Of a DNA stretch of 64,000 bases, positions 41,764 to 53,906 are shown piece by piece. The notes below the pieces were generated by a model. That model had not been told where the DNA came from. It ran no database searches and saw nothing but the letters and a program-made list of their open reading frames with translations. Each line of letters starts with the position of its first letter. Positions within the stretch are counted from its first letter, which is position 1. The position numbers and the translations under genes were made by a program. The DNA is taken from assembly GCA_035610835.1 (NCBI GenBank), contig CM069446.1:53720934-53784933 (forward strand), given 5' to 3'. The stretch comes from Ophiura sarsii (taxonomy: Eukaryota > Echinodermata > Ophiuroidea > Amphilepidida > Ophiuridae).

Positions 41764-43659
41764 CTAAAAACAGTCTGACATAAGAATGGCAATGCACTAG
41801 GATTGCATTGACGTTATGAGTGCACACCACCAAATAATATTTTGCATTCTGGCAATACCCGGTAGTTTTTGAAATTATGTGCTCTAAATGTACCTAAATG
41901 TTTTATAATTCGGCATTTGTAAGTTATTTCCACCATATTAGGCCCACAATCGCTAGCTTCTTCTTGACTAGTATTATTTTAAACGATTTCACTCTTTCCA
42001 CCAATTTAGAGCTATAATCCCGGATTTTAGAATCCATGCAGCCTGTCATACCTATTAAGCTAGACACCATTGGCCCGTAGCGAGAAAGGAAATGCAGGTC
42101 AACCCACACAAAGGTTATTGTTTTAAAGCAGAAGACATCTTGATAATTCCGGGCAAATTGCTAAAAACGTTAACCCGTGTAAGGGTTCTGATTCTGGAAA
42201 CATATTGCCGAATTAGGCAATATTGCTTTTTTTTTTGCCATTGGTTATTTCTATGAAATTAAAATCTACTTCTGCATGTTCATTAATGTGGTTACTAAAT
42301 TGTAAGTCAAGATCATAACCACTTATCATAATATTACATAAATTGCAAAATATGTGGTATTTATTTACGCGACTTCAGCCTGCAATATTATCGCGAAATT
42401 AAATAGAACGCAAAATTAAGTATTGTTTTGCTTCTGGCGTCTTTAATTTAAGATAGGGATTCACGTTTTTTGATTAATTATGTTCAGAAAATAAGTGTCT
42501 AAGTTATTACCAAACATGTGCAATTGGGTATGTAGGCATTGTTGTCATACTTAGACTTTGCATGCTGTAAGCTTTAGAATGACCGTTTCGTCGGTGTTAT
42601 CATGAAGAACTCTATAATGGTGTAATGCATAGCATGATTCGAATGGCTTGTCTAGCGTGTTCTGAGTAAGTTTAAAACTGTTGGTAGTAGTCCCACATGA
42701 ATCTTGAAGATATAGCGAATTGTTCATCTCTATTTGATTGCAACTGTAATGTAATTACTGTGCACATCTAAAACGTGACGCTTTATGAAAAACCATGACA
42801 ATCCCGTAAATCCCGTATTGGTATGCGTTAAAGTTGTAAACTTGTGTTTGGGTCATTGCGTGACGCGTGCTAGATGTGATCTTGGAAATAATACTAGTAA
42901 CTGCCGGTTTGTAATTGTCAAAATAATAAATCCATTTTGATAAGTGATTGAAAGTGATTGAATATTCATTTTTTCTCTAATTCTACACACATTTTAGAAT
43001 TCATCCAGTTTTTTTTATTTCTTGTAATAAGGAAGAACATTTTATGAGCACTTGAAAAAAACTTTTTTAAGGTTTGATTATATAAAAACCACTTGTCGAT
43101 ACGGATATGAGGTAAACGGGGTTTAACCAGGTAATTAATATTTTTTTGAAACTCATTTATGGATGGTCTACTGAGAAGGCTCATAATTAATAGGAAATGA
43201 ACAAAATTCATTCTGACATATTTGAAGTGTTTTATGGTATTCTAATATAAAATAGGCTAGGAAAGCATTGACCCAGATTTCGGTAAGGATTTTCCTGAGA
43301 GATTCGAGGATCAACAAGATTTATTGAAGTCAGTTTTAGATAGACAATTCACATTTTGCAAAGTTTAGTAATAAGTGTTGTTGTTTTTTCTTTCAAATTT
43401 ATTTTCACTCATTATTTACATTACATATATTCACAAAACTATGTTTGCATCACATAACCAAATCATACAGCGTAACAATTTTTTTTAAAGATTGGTACAT
43501 TCAAAAACATCTATAATTGTAATCGAGTGATACTGGCAAATTTCATATGCCAGTATCATGCAATAATGGTAAACTAGTATCTTGGACCTTAAGTACACTT
43601 TCCCGAAAATACTTCAGAAATTCAAATCTATTCGAAAGATTAATTTGAAAAATCCTTCT
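41764..43659. other. Region upstream of the transporter coding start
   Basis: The leader exon and promoter should lie here or further right on the minus strand, but none could be recognised. The sequence is AT-rich without repeats of note. Confidence 0.4.
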
Positions 43660-43907
43660 TATAGTCGTCGTCAGAATACTTCGGCACTTTTTTCTGTGAC
43701 ACTGCGTACAGCGTAAACACGGAAGTGCGTTGTAGAACAGCGTCACAACAACGTTATCTTTGAGCAGTTCGACGCGTTGCGGCCCCTGTAATCCGATTGG
43801 CCGCGATTGTATCTATGGGTCATGAATGTCCCCGCCCACACGCTCATTAACTAGACGCGCGCATTGGCGGTTTTAAAAAGTGCTGAAGTATTCTGACGAC
43901 GACTATA
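43660..43907. mobile_element. MITE with about 32-bp inverted ends
   Basis: The end tatagtcgtcgtcagaatac followed by ttcggcactttt (43660-43691) is mirrored at 43876-43907 with one or two mismatches. The total length is about 248 bp. The GC-richer core (gcgttgcggcccctgtaatc) has no coding frame. No clear target duplication was seen. Confidence 0.8.
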
Positions 43908-44291
43908 GTACCAAGTTTAATGTGTATACCTTACTGACGGATGTGTCACGGATACTGAAACACCGGCATGAGAAACCAGATTAACATGCACGACACAGTG
44001 ACAGGTGTGTGACGAATGTAGCGTTTACATGTTGACGTATCACTTTACAATAATTCATCTCCTTTAATAGCAAATAACTCTCCATATGATATGTGTTTGA
44101 AGATACTTTATAGACAATAGTTTTGCGGCGGAAAATGTTTGCGATACATTATAAATTACTAATAAATTTACTTAACAACTTGAATAGAAATAAATAAATA
44201 ACTAAATAAAAAAGCAAAATCAATCCATCAATGGTTTTCATATTCGAAAACCTTAAAATGATTTAATTTGTCAATGTTCTTCTCTGGCCTC
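43908..44291. other. Unassigned DNA
   Basis: Nothing recognised. Confidence 0.3.
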
Positions 44292-44419
44292 TTCTTTACT
44301 TATCGGCATACTCTTTAATTGCGTTCTTTACTTATCGGCATACTCTTTAATTGCGTTCTTTACTTATCGGCATACTCTTTAATTGCGTTCTTTACTTATC
44401 GGCATACTCTTTAATTGCG
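44292..44419 (+). repeat. Minisatellite, four perfect 32-bp units
   Basis: Unit begins ttctttacttatcggcatac and ends ctttaattgcg. Four copies without a single difference, followed by ttcttttcagc. Perfect identity suggests recent expansion and probable length variation. A two-unit 33-bp repeat (ggatatcctacattcttaaa) lies nearby at 44820-44890. Confidence 0.95.
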
Positions 44420-44972
44420 TTCTTTTCAGCAACATAAAATCTGTCGGCATCCATCATCCGTCAATATTGAATACAGCCTATGATATGTATGCTGCAACCT
44501 ATTGCCGGTACTGGAAAGTTCACACCAGCACCGGTTACCCCATATGATTTCAACATGTCTCCACTATTCATACAGGTGCATGCTGCAGGGTCACCCCAGT
44601 AACGGGAAATTTACTGTAGTGCCCGTCATCCTGTACACTTGTACCATGTCTCCATACAGTCTTGGCACACGTAAACTTTGCAAAATGACGCCAATACTGA
44701 ATACTGAGAAGTTGACATTCGTCCCCTGTATGGTTTTAACTTGTTTTCATTTTCCGCAAACGCAATTGCTTAAAATTTGATTATACGTAAAAAAAATCAA
44801 ATTCAAGGCTTGATCAATCTTAAACAATAAATATTGGATATCCTACATTCTTAAACAGTAAATGTTGGATATCCTACATTCTTAAACTATTGTGTCAGTG
44901 TTATTATGGTTTATTCCGTTGTAGAAGCTATAACGGAATAAATCTAATCTGTAACACAGGCACATTGACCCG

Positions 44973-46190
44973 ATGATACTTATTTCCTTTAAAAGTATAA
45001 CGCAGACTAAGTATGTAATCTGTGTAATTTCAAAACAAGTTTGTAAAAACAGTGTGCATCTGGATACAAATGTTATTCAACAACTCCCCCATACCTTAAA
45101 TACAGTAACAATGTGCAAATGTGTTCATATGCAAATTACTAGGATAACGAACGTTATTTGGAAACAACAAATGCATTATGCATCGATGCAAAATTGTAAA
45201 CAAACAAAAATGTTCGCAATTTGTTTTCATTTTTTCGGCGTATAAATGCATTTTGCCATGCAATCCTTAAAGTTAGCAAACAGCTTTATATACCGAAATG
45301 TAGCTATATCCATGAGGAACATATTTTTGGCGAGGGCCATATGTCACGGCTGACTCCTAAAGCCACAATTTTAGTCCGAACGGTTGCTACCTGAGCACAA
45401 GAGAATCGCCGTTTTGCATAATCGCGGTAAAATGTGTTCGCTTTCATCTTTATGTACCGTATCACTATTGAAATGGAGGGGTGTGTTTTGATTTGATACA
45501 TATATTCTATAAAAAATGTGTCGTGTAAATTAAACGCATTCTTGATTTATTTTTTCTCTGAATGTTAAAGGTGATGTGTGAATAAAATGCTACTTACAAG
45601 ATATCTTAAATTTCAAAATTTCTTGCGAAATAATTTGTCTTCTCTATGTTTACTTTTTGTAACCCAGTCCATTCATAAGTTCCCTCGCCCATTTACGGGT
45701 AAACGGACGATGTCAAAATAAGGGCCTAATTATAATAAAACGTAAACATTTTTTCCGGTTTTTAAAGAGCAGCTATTTTTTTATGTCTAATTAAGCCTAT
45801 TAAAGCAAGTTTTTTACTTGTTTTCATCAATTATCCAAAACGATATTCATATTTGAATGATGTAAAAGTTAGGTCGTTGTTACACGGGGATCAACAAGGT
45901 CTAAGTCGGGTTTATTTTGCGAAAGCTCCTTTCGCAAAATAAACGTAAACCCGTCTTACTGTTGTCGATTCAAGATAAACAACTCCGAAATTTTATTGAA
46001 CCCTAACTAAAACATGGACATTTGCGAAAGAGCTGTAATGACATAGTGTATGCATCAAAATAATGGAGCAATTTCAAATCATTAAACCTTAACACAAATA
46101 CACGTTATCATATTAACTTATATTCCCATATGGATGGGGGAAGTTAGATGACAGACTGCATTCTTGGAAGCATAGGAATGGCTATGACAA
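44973..46190. repeat. Diverged repeat block, paired with 60515-62205
   Basis: Two portions match the second block in the same order and orientation. 44973-45065 (tttcctttaaaagtat, gtatgtaat, gtaaaaac) matches 60515-60610. 46013-46190 (atggacatttg, aaagagc, acacaaatacacgttatcat, gaatggct) matches 61383-62205. The middle portions differ because the second copy holds later insertions. No coding part was recognised. Confidence 0.6.
45910..45944. repeat. Perfect 16-bp hairpin
   Basis: gtttattttgcgaaag pairs exactly with 45929-45944 around a 3-base loop (ctc). The flanking cggg / cccg could extend the stem after a small bulge. No T-run follows, so a terminator role is not suggested. Confidence 0.85.
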
Positions 46191-46615
46191 CTGATTTTTT
46201 GCTGAGAAGAAAGCGTTGACGTTGTTTCTGCACAACAGCTTTCATGTTCTTGCTGATATTGCTTAGCAGTGAGATAGGACGGTACTTTGTTGGGTCAGCC
46301 TTGGAACATCTCTTGTGGATTAGAGTGACAGATGCTGTTTTCCATTGATTAGGAAACACACCATGAGTGAAGCAGAGATCAAAAAGCCTGCAGAGTGGAC
46401 TGGCAAGTTCAGCACAGCATTCTTTGAGTACCTTGGTTGGAATCAGGTCTGGTCCAGTAGCTTTATCTGGATTGAGATGTTGTAATAGTTTTCGAACATC
46501 CTTGGGCTTAAAAACTATTTTGTCAAAGGATTTTGTTGTTGAAGGATGGACATTTGGGACCTGGTCTTCAGCACCTTGGAGTCTACATTTGTCTGCAAAT
46601 GTCTAACAAAAAGCT
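46186..46615 (-). pseudogene. LINE reverse transcriptase fragment (CR1/Jockey-like)
   Basis: One open minus-strand frame reads KPKDVRKLLQHLNPDKATGP, then DLIPTKVLKECCAELASPLC, VFPNQWKTASVTLIHKRCSK and DPTKYRPISLLSNISKNMKA, followed by RFLLSKK. This is the N-terminal third of a non-LTR reverse transcriptase (motifs 0-2). The catalytic FxDD region is missing: the sequence switches at about 46185 into the repeat shared with 62130-62205. Both ends are therefore truncated. The frame itself is well preserved, so truncation is relatively young. Confidence 0.85.
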
Positions 46616-47024
46616 TGTTAAATCACTGGGATGTAATATACACTCTTATAATATCTATTTTGGATAATCATACACTCATGTGGACTATTTGTTTTGTGGC
46701 CATCTTGGATTTAAAGTATGTTATTACAATGCAAATATACTGGATATGAGTTACTAGTGATCTAATACATACATCCAAAGTAAAAACTTTACTTCCATCA
46801 TATATTTAGGTTGATATTATCCCATTTTATGCAATTTGATAATTTTTGCAGCCAACCTTTTCACGTTTTGCTCAATATTTTTGTGCTCAGACAAACAATT
46901 TGGTATGGTTGTCAGCTTAATTGAAGCAATTTGAATTTTTGATCCCCAGTATGGCGGCCATATTGGAATTCCAAAAAGGCCCCAATTTTGGCATCCATCA
47001 AAAATCAAAAGAGTATGGTATGAG
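46616..47024. other. Unassigned DNA
   Basis: Nothing recognised. Confidence 0.3.
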
Positions 47025-47061
47025 CATAGATCCTTGAGAAGAAAATTCTCAAGGATCTATG
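47025..47061. repeat. Perfect 16-bp hairpin flanked by direct repeats
   Basis: catagatccttgagaa pairs exactly with 47046-47061 around gaaaa. The word gtatggtatgagc occurs just before and ggtatgagca just after, so the hairpin sits between direct repeats, like a tiny insertion with a target duplication. Confidence 0.8.
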
Positions 47062-48000
47062 GTATGAGCAACATATTGGCCAAATTCGGTGCTTTTAGAA
47101 GAATGTGAACCAAACCATGACCAAACCTTCCCTGTGATGCCGTTGAGCGCCCTAACAGCCCCAATTATGATTGCTTAATCGCGTGTCGCAACTGTTATAG
47201 AGTGCGCTATGTTATGGGCCACATCTAAACAATGCACAGCATTAGGGGGGAGGGGGGAGGGGGGGGGGGGGGGTACCGCTCCATTTTGTCCCGAAGCAAT
47301 GGTTATGACGTCATATTTCTGTCGATTTTCAGAACTCTTGTATTGGATTTACGTGCAAAATATATGCCCTCGGCATCATACTTTCCCAGGTGTGCAGTTC
47401 ATTTTAAATTTCAGATTTTCTAAAATGGATGGTTTTATAACCAATTCGAGAAAGAAAATCGAACTGCACACCTCAGAATTGCTAAAAAATGCTTAAAACA
47501 AGTCCACTTGTTGTGCCTTTGAACAGAATGTCTGCCGGGAATGTAGAATTTATACACAGCGCATTAACCCATGACCCCGGTGCATGTTCGCTGCGTATAA
47601 ACAGATTGTAACATGAATAATGCAACACGTCACGTCATCCGTCACGACACATCGTATGGTTCAGTCGAGCAGTGATTGGGTATGGTGTATAAGTCTCAAG
47701 TATGCAAATGAGGATAATGAGATTTATTTCGTTGTTGAGTACTGGGTAGATGTGTGGTAGAGCATGATATTGTATCCAGTGAGCTCATTTGCATACCAAT
47801 GATTGTGGACCGTATAAATGACGCCGTTTTTTATGTTCGAAAATGTCAACGTTTTTTACCGTTCTTTCAAAAATAAGGAGTATAATAACATTACAAACAC
47901 ATTTTGTGCGAGAGAAACACACAAATTTGGCAAAAATGGCACAATAAAAATCCGTTCGTTATAAATAAATGGATATGGATAATTAATAAAACTATCATCG
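47062..48000. other. Unassigned DNA with G-rich tract
   Basis: Poly-G with interruptions at 47244-47273. The words caggtgtgcagttc (47389) and gaactgcacacctc (47461) form an inverted pair about 70 bases apart. No gene recognised. Confidence 0.4.
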
Positions 48001-48070
48001 TCGATCTCTGTGGCGTGCATACGTTGGCCGTGTGGTTGGTAATCTACAATCACGGGTTCGATTCCCGAAT
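48001..48070 (+). repeat. tRNA-like sequence
   Basis: An A-box-like tggcgtgcatacgttgg (48011-48027) and an excellent B box gggttcgattccc (48054-48066), whose T stem pairs (cggg/cccg). The anticodon arm is not convincing. Likely a SINE head or pseudo-tRNA. Confidence 0.4.
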
Positions 48071-48414
48071 AATTCTTGTTTTCCTTTTATTTTTCTATTT
48101 TTTAAACTTGATGGTAGATTAATGTAACATCATTATTCTGTCAATTTTTATAAATTATAAAGGCCGCCCATGCGTTTATAGTTTTCTATTTATTTATTTA
48201 TCTATCATTTAACTCTTGATTTATTTAACTTTGTATCTAAATAAACAATTAAAATACGTAAACGATTATATTATTGCTCGATAAATAAGTGATTTAACTT
48301 GAGTTCAGTTTGATAATGATAGCAAAACCTGTTGTAAAAACATTTTACCAATGTGCCCAACAATTTCTCCTTTGCACACTTTGTTTATACATTCAGAGAT
48401 GTCACTTTTAGCTT
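48071..48414. other. Unassigned AT-rich DNA
   Basis: May be the body of the tRNA-headed repeat. No boundary found. Confidence 0.25.
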
Positions 48415-49306
48415 GTTATAGCATGGAATTACGAGACACGGAATACCATCGACAAGACCCTGTTATATAACTCAATTATATTGCCAATGGCGGTACCTCC
48501 TCTACACACAAGCATTGACAGACATTGAATGACTTGCCCATTATGTACGCACATCGGGCTATTCCTTTGACCAAGCATCATCTTTACCGGTTATGTTGCC
48601 ATATTGACTATTACTACTCCCACGGACGCATGGTTGCCAGTTATATTTTTCTTCCAAACCAAATACGATATTGGGTCAGTTTGTTGTCAAAAACGGGTGT
48701 ACAAAACTCATTTGTAGGAGAAATCCGCTATAAACCGCATGGTCTAACCTACATATTTGGGTAGATAAGTTGATGAAATCTGCTAATTTGTAAATACAAA
48801 TAGCGGCCAAAAGTGCGCATTCTCAAAATTGGCTGAAAATCTAGACCTGTTTTCTAGGTCATCTATGCACATTTTAGGAAATTATTGGATTCAAGAAGTA
48901 ATAAAAAACTGAGTGAAATAGTTTCTATAAAACTTCACAAATAGTGTTTACATCAATCGCATCGGTGAATGTGTGTATTAATTCAATAACTTTAAAATAA
49001 TTAGCAATATTTTAAACTTTCATCGTTGCTTCTGGTATCAAACTGTTTTTATGCATCCCCAGCTTGCATTAGGTATGCAAACGACTATCAATACCGAAAT
49101 TATAACTACCGCGGTTTTTTGAAACATGCTACTCATATATACATGCGTGAACGGAACGAACATAATCAGCTCAACACGACATTTCAATAGAGATGATTCA
49201 TTGTTGAAGATGTATTGTAACAGGCAGTGACGCGCGGTGACCTGTAGAATTTGTTCACAGCGCGGCCCTTTAAATTTTGCCGGTAAAGGTGATAGGTACC
49301 TTGATG

Positions 49307-49344
<38 letters not shown>

Positions 49345-49386
49345 CTCGATGGTATTCCGTGTCTCGTAATTCCATGGTTATAGCTA
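48415..49386. mobile_element. TIR element of about 970 bp with a 36-G run at one end
   Basis: The end catggaattacgagacacgg followed by aataccatcga (48422-48452) is mirrored at 49347-49377 without mismatch, and the pairing extends loosely into ttata / tatag outside. Directly inside the right end lies an uninterrupted run of 36 G (49309-49344). The interior encodes nothing recognisable. Confidence 0.8.
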
Positions 49387-49591
49387 GGCTAATAATATAC
49401 AATTGTAAGCAAGTTTGTGACCTCTTTGATTTTAGGCTGGTAACACAATCCCACAGTGCATTTCGTTAAAACAGTGTAAATTATTTTTTCAACGATACGT
49501 GATAACCACGATCGTTTTCGCAAAATATCACAAAATGGCGCGGTACCCCTCTCCTAGCACAGAATGTGAGATTAAATCACCTGGCACCTGT

Positions 49592-49815
49592 ACAGAGACC
49601 CTATAACTATGGGACAATGGGACAAGTATCTCGGAGGCAAAGTCCCCCGTTTACTATGCTTAAATTGACGGATGATGATCTTAGAGGGAGCGCACTATCA
49701 TGGTAGTAACAAACCAGACGACCTAAGACACGGTGGATTTTATCGGCTCAAAATATGATTTGTGGCACAGAAATAGTACATCAATGGTCAAAAAAAGCTA
49801 ATTGTGATTTAGAGG
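49592..49815 (-). repeat. Dispersed repeat, inverted pair with 29173-29388
   Basis: Contains ccctataactatgggacaat, gcgcactatcatgg, aaccagacgac and ttttatcggctcaaaatatg. These match the 3' flank of the transporter gene in reverse. This copy has small insertions relative to the other. Confidence 0.7.
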
Positions 49816-50205
49816 TAAACTTATTTGCTTTGATGATAGCAGAATTTAGTTCTTATATGATAGGGTGTTACATCACCCTGACCTGTAACAAATTGGTGGA
49901 TATGAATATCTGGGTCTATTGTATTGAGTGTGTGGATCTTGAGAGTTATTAATGTGTACCGGATTACACCCATAGTTTGTATTCATATGATTCATGCTGT
50001 ACAATAAAAATATAAAAAGCATTTTTAAAAAGCACACACAAAATGTGTTAGATAAGTTCTATGGTATACACTGCGATCTTCCACTGGTTCGGGTTTTGTG
50101 TTTGCAGAAGGCATGGAATTAGTATAGGGAGAAGGAATAACAACGAGAAAACCTAATCCGATTATCTATTCAACTTAACATAGGATTGAACATTGCTACG
50201 TACCC
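49816..50205. other. Unassigned DNA
   Basis: No gene recognised. Confidence 0.3.
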
Positions 50206-50471
50206 TATAGTTTCACACCACTAAATAACGTCTGGCCCTACCCCTTTGAGGCAATAGTCCAAAACCGTCCCGTTTCTCTGCCGAAACAGGAGACCTATTG
50301 TAAATTACAGTTTAAAATTAGGGTATTTACTACATGTTATGGCAAAATTAATATAGTGTGAATTTTGACAGACACATCAGCGTTCTTCAGGTCCAAAAAA
50401 ATTGATGCAATGATGATTTTTTAATATTTTAACAGAGACATTTGTGTTCAGGTCATTTCCGGTATCTGACG
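50206..50471 (-). repeat. Dispersed repeat, inverted pair with 32746-33010
   Basis: From tagtttcacaccactaaata to catttccggtatctgacg. It matches the intron copy in reverse at about 90% by eye. Beyond gacgccatcatcc homology stops. Confidence 0.8.
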
Positions 50472-51462
50472 CCATCATCCATTGAGTTTGTACAGGCGGC
50501 ACTCCTTCCGGCGGCACCCCTTCCGGCACCACCCCTGGTCCCCCAACTTCAAACAGCTGTAGCTTCACTTCTGTATTAGCTATACCAATCTCATTTTGCA
50601 GGCAGATAGCTTATTATTAGGGCTTTCAAAATTTGTTGAGATAGCTTTTGTGGTTTTAATAATATTTAAGGAATATGACAGCATAAAACTAAAAAGTGTA
50701 ACAGCACCACCCTATTGGGAGTCGAGTTCATAACGCGTGACCATATACTGGTTTGCACCGGTGGTTTTTTTATTCGTTGAATTTTGGATTCTTTCAACAA
50801 AACTTATCATGCTTATCGCAATCCCTTAACACAATCCCATAAACAAACAGTTCATAATATTGTTGACAAAAACCGGTAACAACACATAGTATACATGTAC
50901 GTTATTGTAGGCCTATAACGTTGGATTTCATGGACAAAGATTCCCGTTTCTGTTTCATGTCCGGGGTTTCATGTCAGTCAATAGTCATCAATGTAAAGTT
51001 ACAGATGTTGCCGGTTGACTCTTTTCACGCCTATCGAGTGTAAACTGTGTACTAATTCGTTTACGTCACTTGTACAGCGTGCGCGTGCTGACAAACAAAC
51101 AAAGTAAAAGTAGAACTAAAATAGCATCACGTCACGTCACAGGAGGACGGAGGAGGACAGTTAAGTCAAATATAATCAAGTATGCGTCATCTTTGCACCC
51201 TATTAGTGAGAATTTTACGTTTCTCTCCGAAATTGTGCACACATAAAAAAACGAGAATACCAAATACGACACTTCCATCCATTTTCAAATATTATATCAC
51301 AAGAATTTGTAAAACAACATGGACACCCTTGGTCTTTATTGGAAGTTTTATGCACAGGAAAAAAAACACCTCTGAAACCTGGGACGAATATAAGGGGGTG
51401 TACCCCTGCCAGAAATCCTGCCACCCCCATATACGCTACTGCAGTATTATAGTTGATAAACA
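50472..51462. other. Unassigned DNA
   Basis: A short direct repeat ggcggcac-cccttccgg lies at 50494-50530. No gene recognised. Confidence 0.35.
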
Positions 51463-51788
51463 GAATTCTAAACAAACAGACCTTGCATAATAAAACCTCA
51501 GACTACATATACATGTCCACGACTTAATATAGATCGACCATTGGGCGCCAACACGATTCATCTAGCAACATTGCAAAGAAACGTAGACCTGGGGGATTTC
51601 AGATGACAGCGTACCTAGTATTCACGAGAATTCTAAGCAGACAGACCTTGCATATATTAATAAAACCACAGACTGCCCATGTCCATGACTTATAGATCAT
51701 TGGGCGCCAACACGATTTGTCTGGCAACATTGCAAACACAATTACTGGACCTGGGGGATTTCAGGAGACAGTGTACCTAGTATTCACG
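51463..51788 (+). repeat. Two-unit tandem repeat, about 163 bp
   Basis: Units 51463-51624 and 51627-51788 both run from gaattctaa through cagaccttgcat, attgggcgccaacacgatt and acctgggggatttcag to gtacctagtattcacga, with small indels. Confidence 0.9.
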
Positions 51789-51930
51789 ATTTACACCAAC
51801 TTAGGCGTGCTAAACGTGATCGATAGTTATTGATTCAAAAGTAGATATGCAGTCGCTCCAGGTCGACCCAAATCGCTTCAGTTATGCAGCTGATCTTATC
51901 ATCTGGTTCCTTTAGAAATGCTTCCAGGTT

Positions 51931-51964
51931 GCCAGCTTTTGGACTTTTAAGTCCAAAAGCTGGC
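51931..51964. repeat. Perfect 34-bp palindrome
   Basis: gccagcttttggactt, two bases, then its exact reverse complement. Such near-perfect short palindromes are unstable in DNA, so exact pairing suggests youth or function. Confidence 0.9.
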
Positions 51965-52137
51965 AAAGGCCCAATGGGCAGGTATTGTGCCCATTTTGTG
52001 ACTTGGGAACTTGCAACTGATGGTACTCTCATTACCACAATCTTGCTGGCGATGCTACTACAGTCAGGTGTTTCACCTAGTGTATGGTATTCTGATTTCC
52101 TCAACAGGTAAGGGTCTTGATACTTTCTACTATTATT

Positions 52138-53348
52138 ACGGCCGAGTGCACCAATGACGGGTAGCTGAAGAATAGCGCTACCTCGCTAGTAACTGAGGCG
52201 TAACCCAAAATTTTGAGAGCGCCAATGCGGGGTAAGCTACTAGGCTAGTAACTGGCGGGTAATTTACGCTAAATGTTATACCTGACCGGACCCAAGAGTA
52301 AGTTGGGGCATAACGTTTTATGCCACAAGTCAGTCGATTCTAGCAGTAGCGTAAATTTGTTGTGAACATTGGAGGGGATGATTCGCTAATGCTGAAGGGC
52401 CAATTGCGCTTGCATGCCCAGGGGTGTCTATTTGAAGTGGAATGTGACCCCTCATAAGCTGAAAGATTTTTATATTTTTGAAAATCCATTCATGCAATTT
52501 TGTGATTTTTTTAGTCAAAATTTAGATCAACTCCTTTTGCCCATTTAAACACTAATCGCACCGACTTTGGGTCATATTTTGACCAAAATGTACTATTTGT
52601 CCAAGATCTTAAATAATGACAAAATACATAAACTTATTATTGTTTTTATTAATTAAAAATTGATAAAGCCAAGTTTCAACATTATTGTGAGTGGAAGGGT
52701 AGAACTAGAAGAACGAAATAAAAAAAGCATATCGTACCGTGCGTGGTCTGGGAATCGAACCGGGGTTCCGCGGTTAACAAGCGAAGGACAAGGTGTCCAC
52801 GCCACAGAAGTATTTGTGTTAAGAGATGTGTTATAAATGGTATATAATTGTATCCATCGGGTGCTTGTGTTTGTCATTAAAATTGTGCTTTTTGGTGAAA
52901 TGTTTGTATGTGCCCCTCGCCCAAAATATGTTTGTAATGTCATGATAGTCCTTATTTTTGAAAAAGCGGTAAACAAACTTCGAATTTTTTAGACATAAAA
53001 TGGCATCATTTTTTCCGGATCGCAGGCCGACTCCACGTGATTCTTGATTTACACTCACCTATGACCTAGCGAGTGACGACACGTTTTTAATATTACAGAG
53101 GACCATTCACGCCAGAGTTTTACAATAAACTATAGGTTAACACTTTGCATATGCGCCAATTAATTTTGTAAGGGGACGATGCTAATTAATGTGGATATTT
53201 ACCTCGCTAGTTGCTATTCTGATGTTACTCGCCAGTTATGCTCTAAGAATTACATCGTTAGTAAATTATGCTACAGTTAGAGCATAACTGCTAGGGAGGT
53301 AGCTTACCTCCCTATTAAGTTACCCGTCATTGGTGCACTCGGCCGTTT
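52138..53348. mobile_element. 1.2-kb TIR element with perfect 26-bp ends and internal tRNA-Asn-like part
   Basis: The end acggccgagtgcaccaatga followed by cgggta (52138-52163) is mirrored exactly at 53323-53348. Just inside both ends, words such as ctagtaactg and gtaac / gttac repeat, giving degenerate subterminal repeats. A tRNA-Asn-like sequence lies in the middle. No transposase was recognised and no target duplication is evident. Confidence 0.85.
52741..52810 (-). repeat. tRNA-Asn-like sequence
   Basis: On the minus strand, gtggcgtggacaccttgtcc, cttgttaaccg and ccggttcgattccc resemble tRNA-Asn(GTT). The anticodon stem is broken, so it is likely a pseudo-tRNA or SINE piece inside the TIR element. 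Confidence 0.45.
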
Positions 53349-53906
53349 ATGTTATATGTATCTAATTGATGATTTTACTTGAGTATCAGAGAATTGGTTT
53401 ACGTGTTATTTACCATATTTTGTCACTAGCATGATGTCAAAGTACAGTAGTCATGTACTCGAATCGAACAACAAGACAAAGGAAACTTGTTGATTTTAAA
53501 CTTCTTCTGATACATTGTGATAAGATGATATCTTTAATATTTAAGATTACTTTTAATTATGTTATAGTATTTCTTGTAATATTTTAAGAAAAAGGAATAT
53601 TGTAAGTTTAGTTAAATGAACAGCTTGTATCGGTTGTATGTAGCAATATAAATTGAGATACCACGTATCGTATCTGCATTAATTAAGGCCCGGCATTGAG
53701 AAGAATTGAATTTCTTAACGAGTACTGTGTGGTACTGTAGTTTGTGCTACTACCAAACCACTGAGGACGACCCATGCATATAGTTCAGCATCAATGGGCC
53801 GTAGCACGTGCCTGCGCTGTGTGACTCGAACTAAATCTAAAAAGGAATTTGCCCTTTGGTAATCTTAAGTAGGTTAAAAAAGCTTAAGTTTCGCAAACAC
53901 ACTATA
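53349..53906. other. Unassigned DNA
   Basis: No gene recognised. Confidence 0.3.

Noticed and set aside
44292..44419. Regularly spaced repeats resembling a CRISPR array
   Set aside because: Units are directly adjacent with no spacers, and the genome is eukaryotic.
45910..45944. Hairpin as a bacterial-type terminator
   Set aside because: No following T run and the DNA is eukaryotic.
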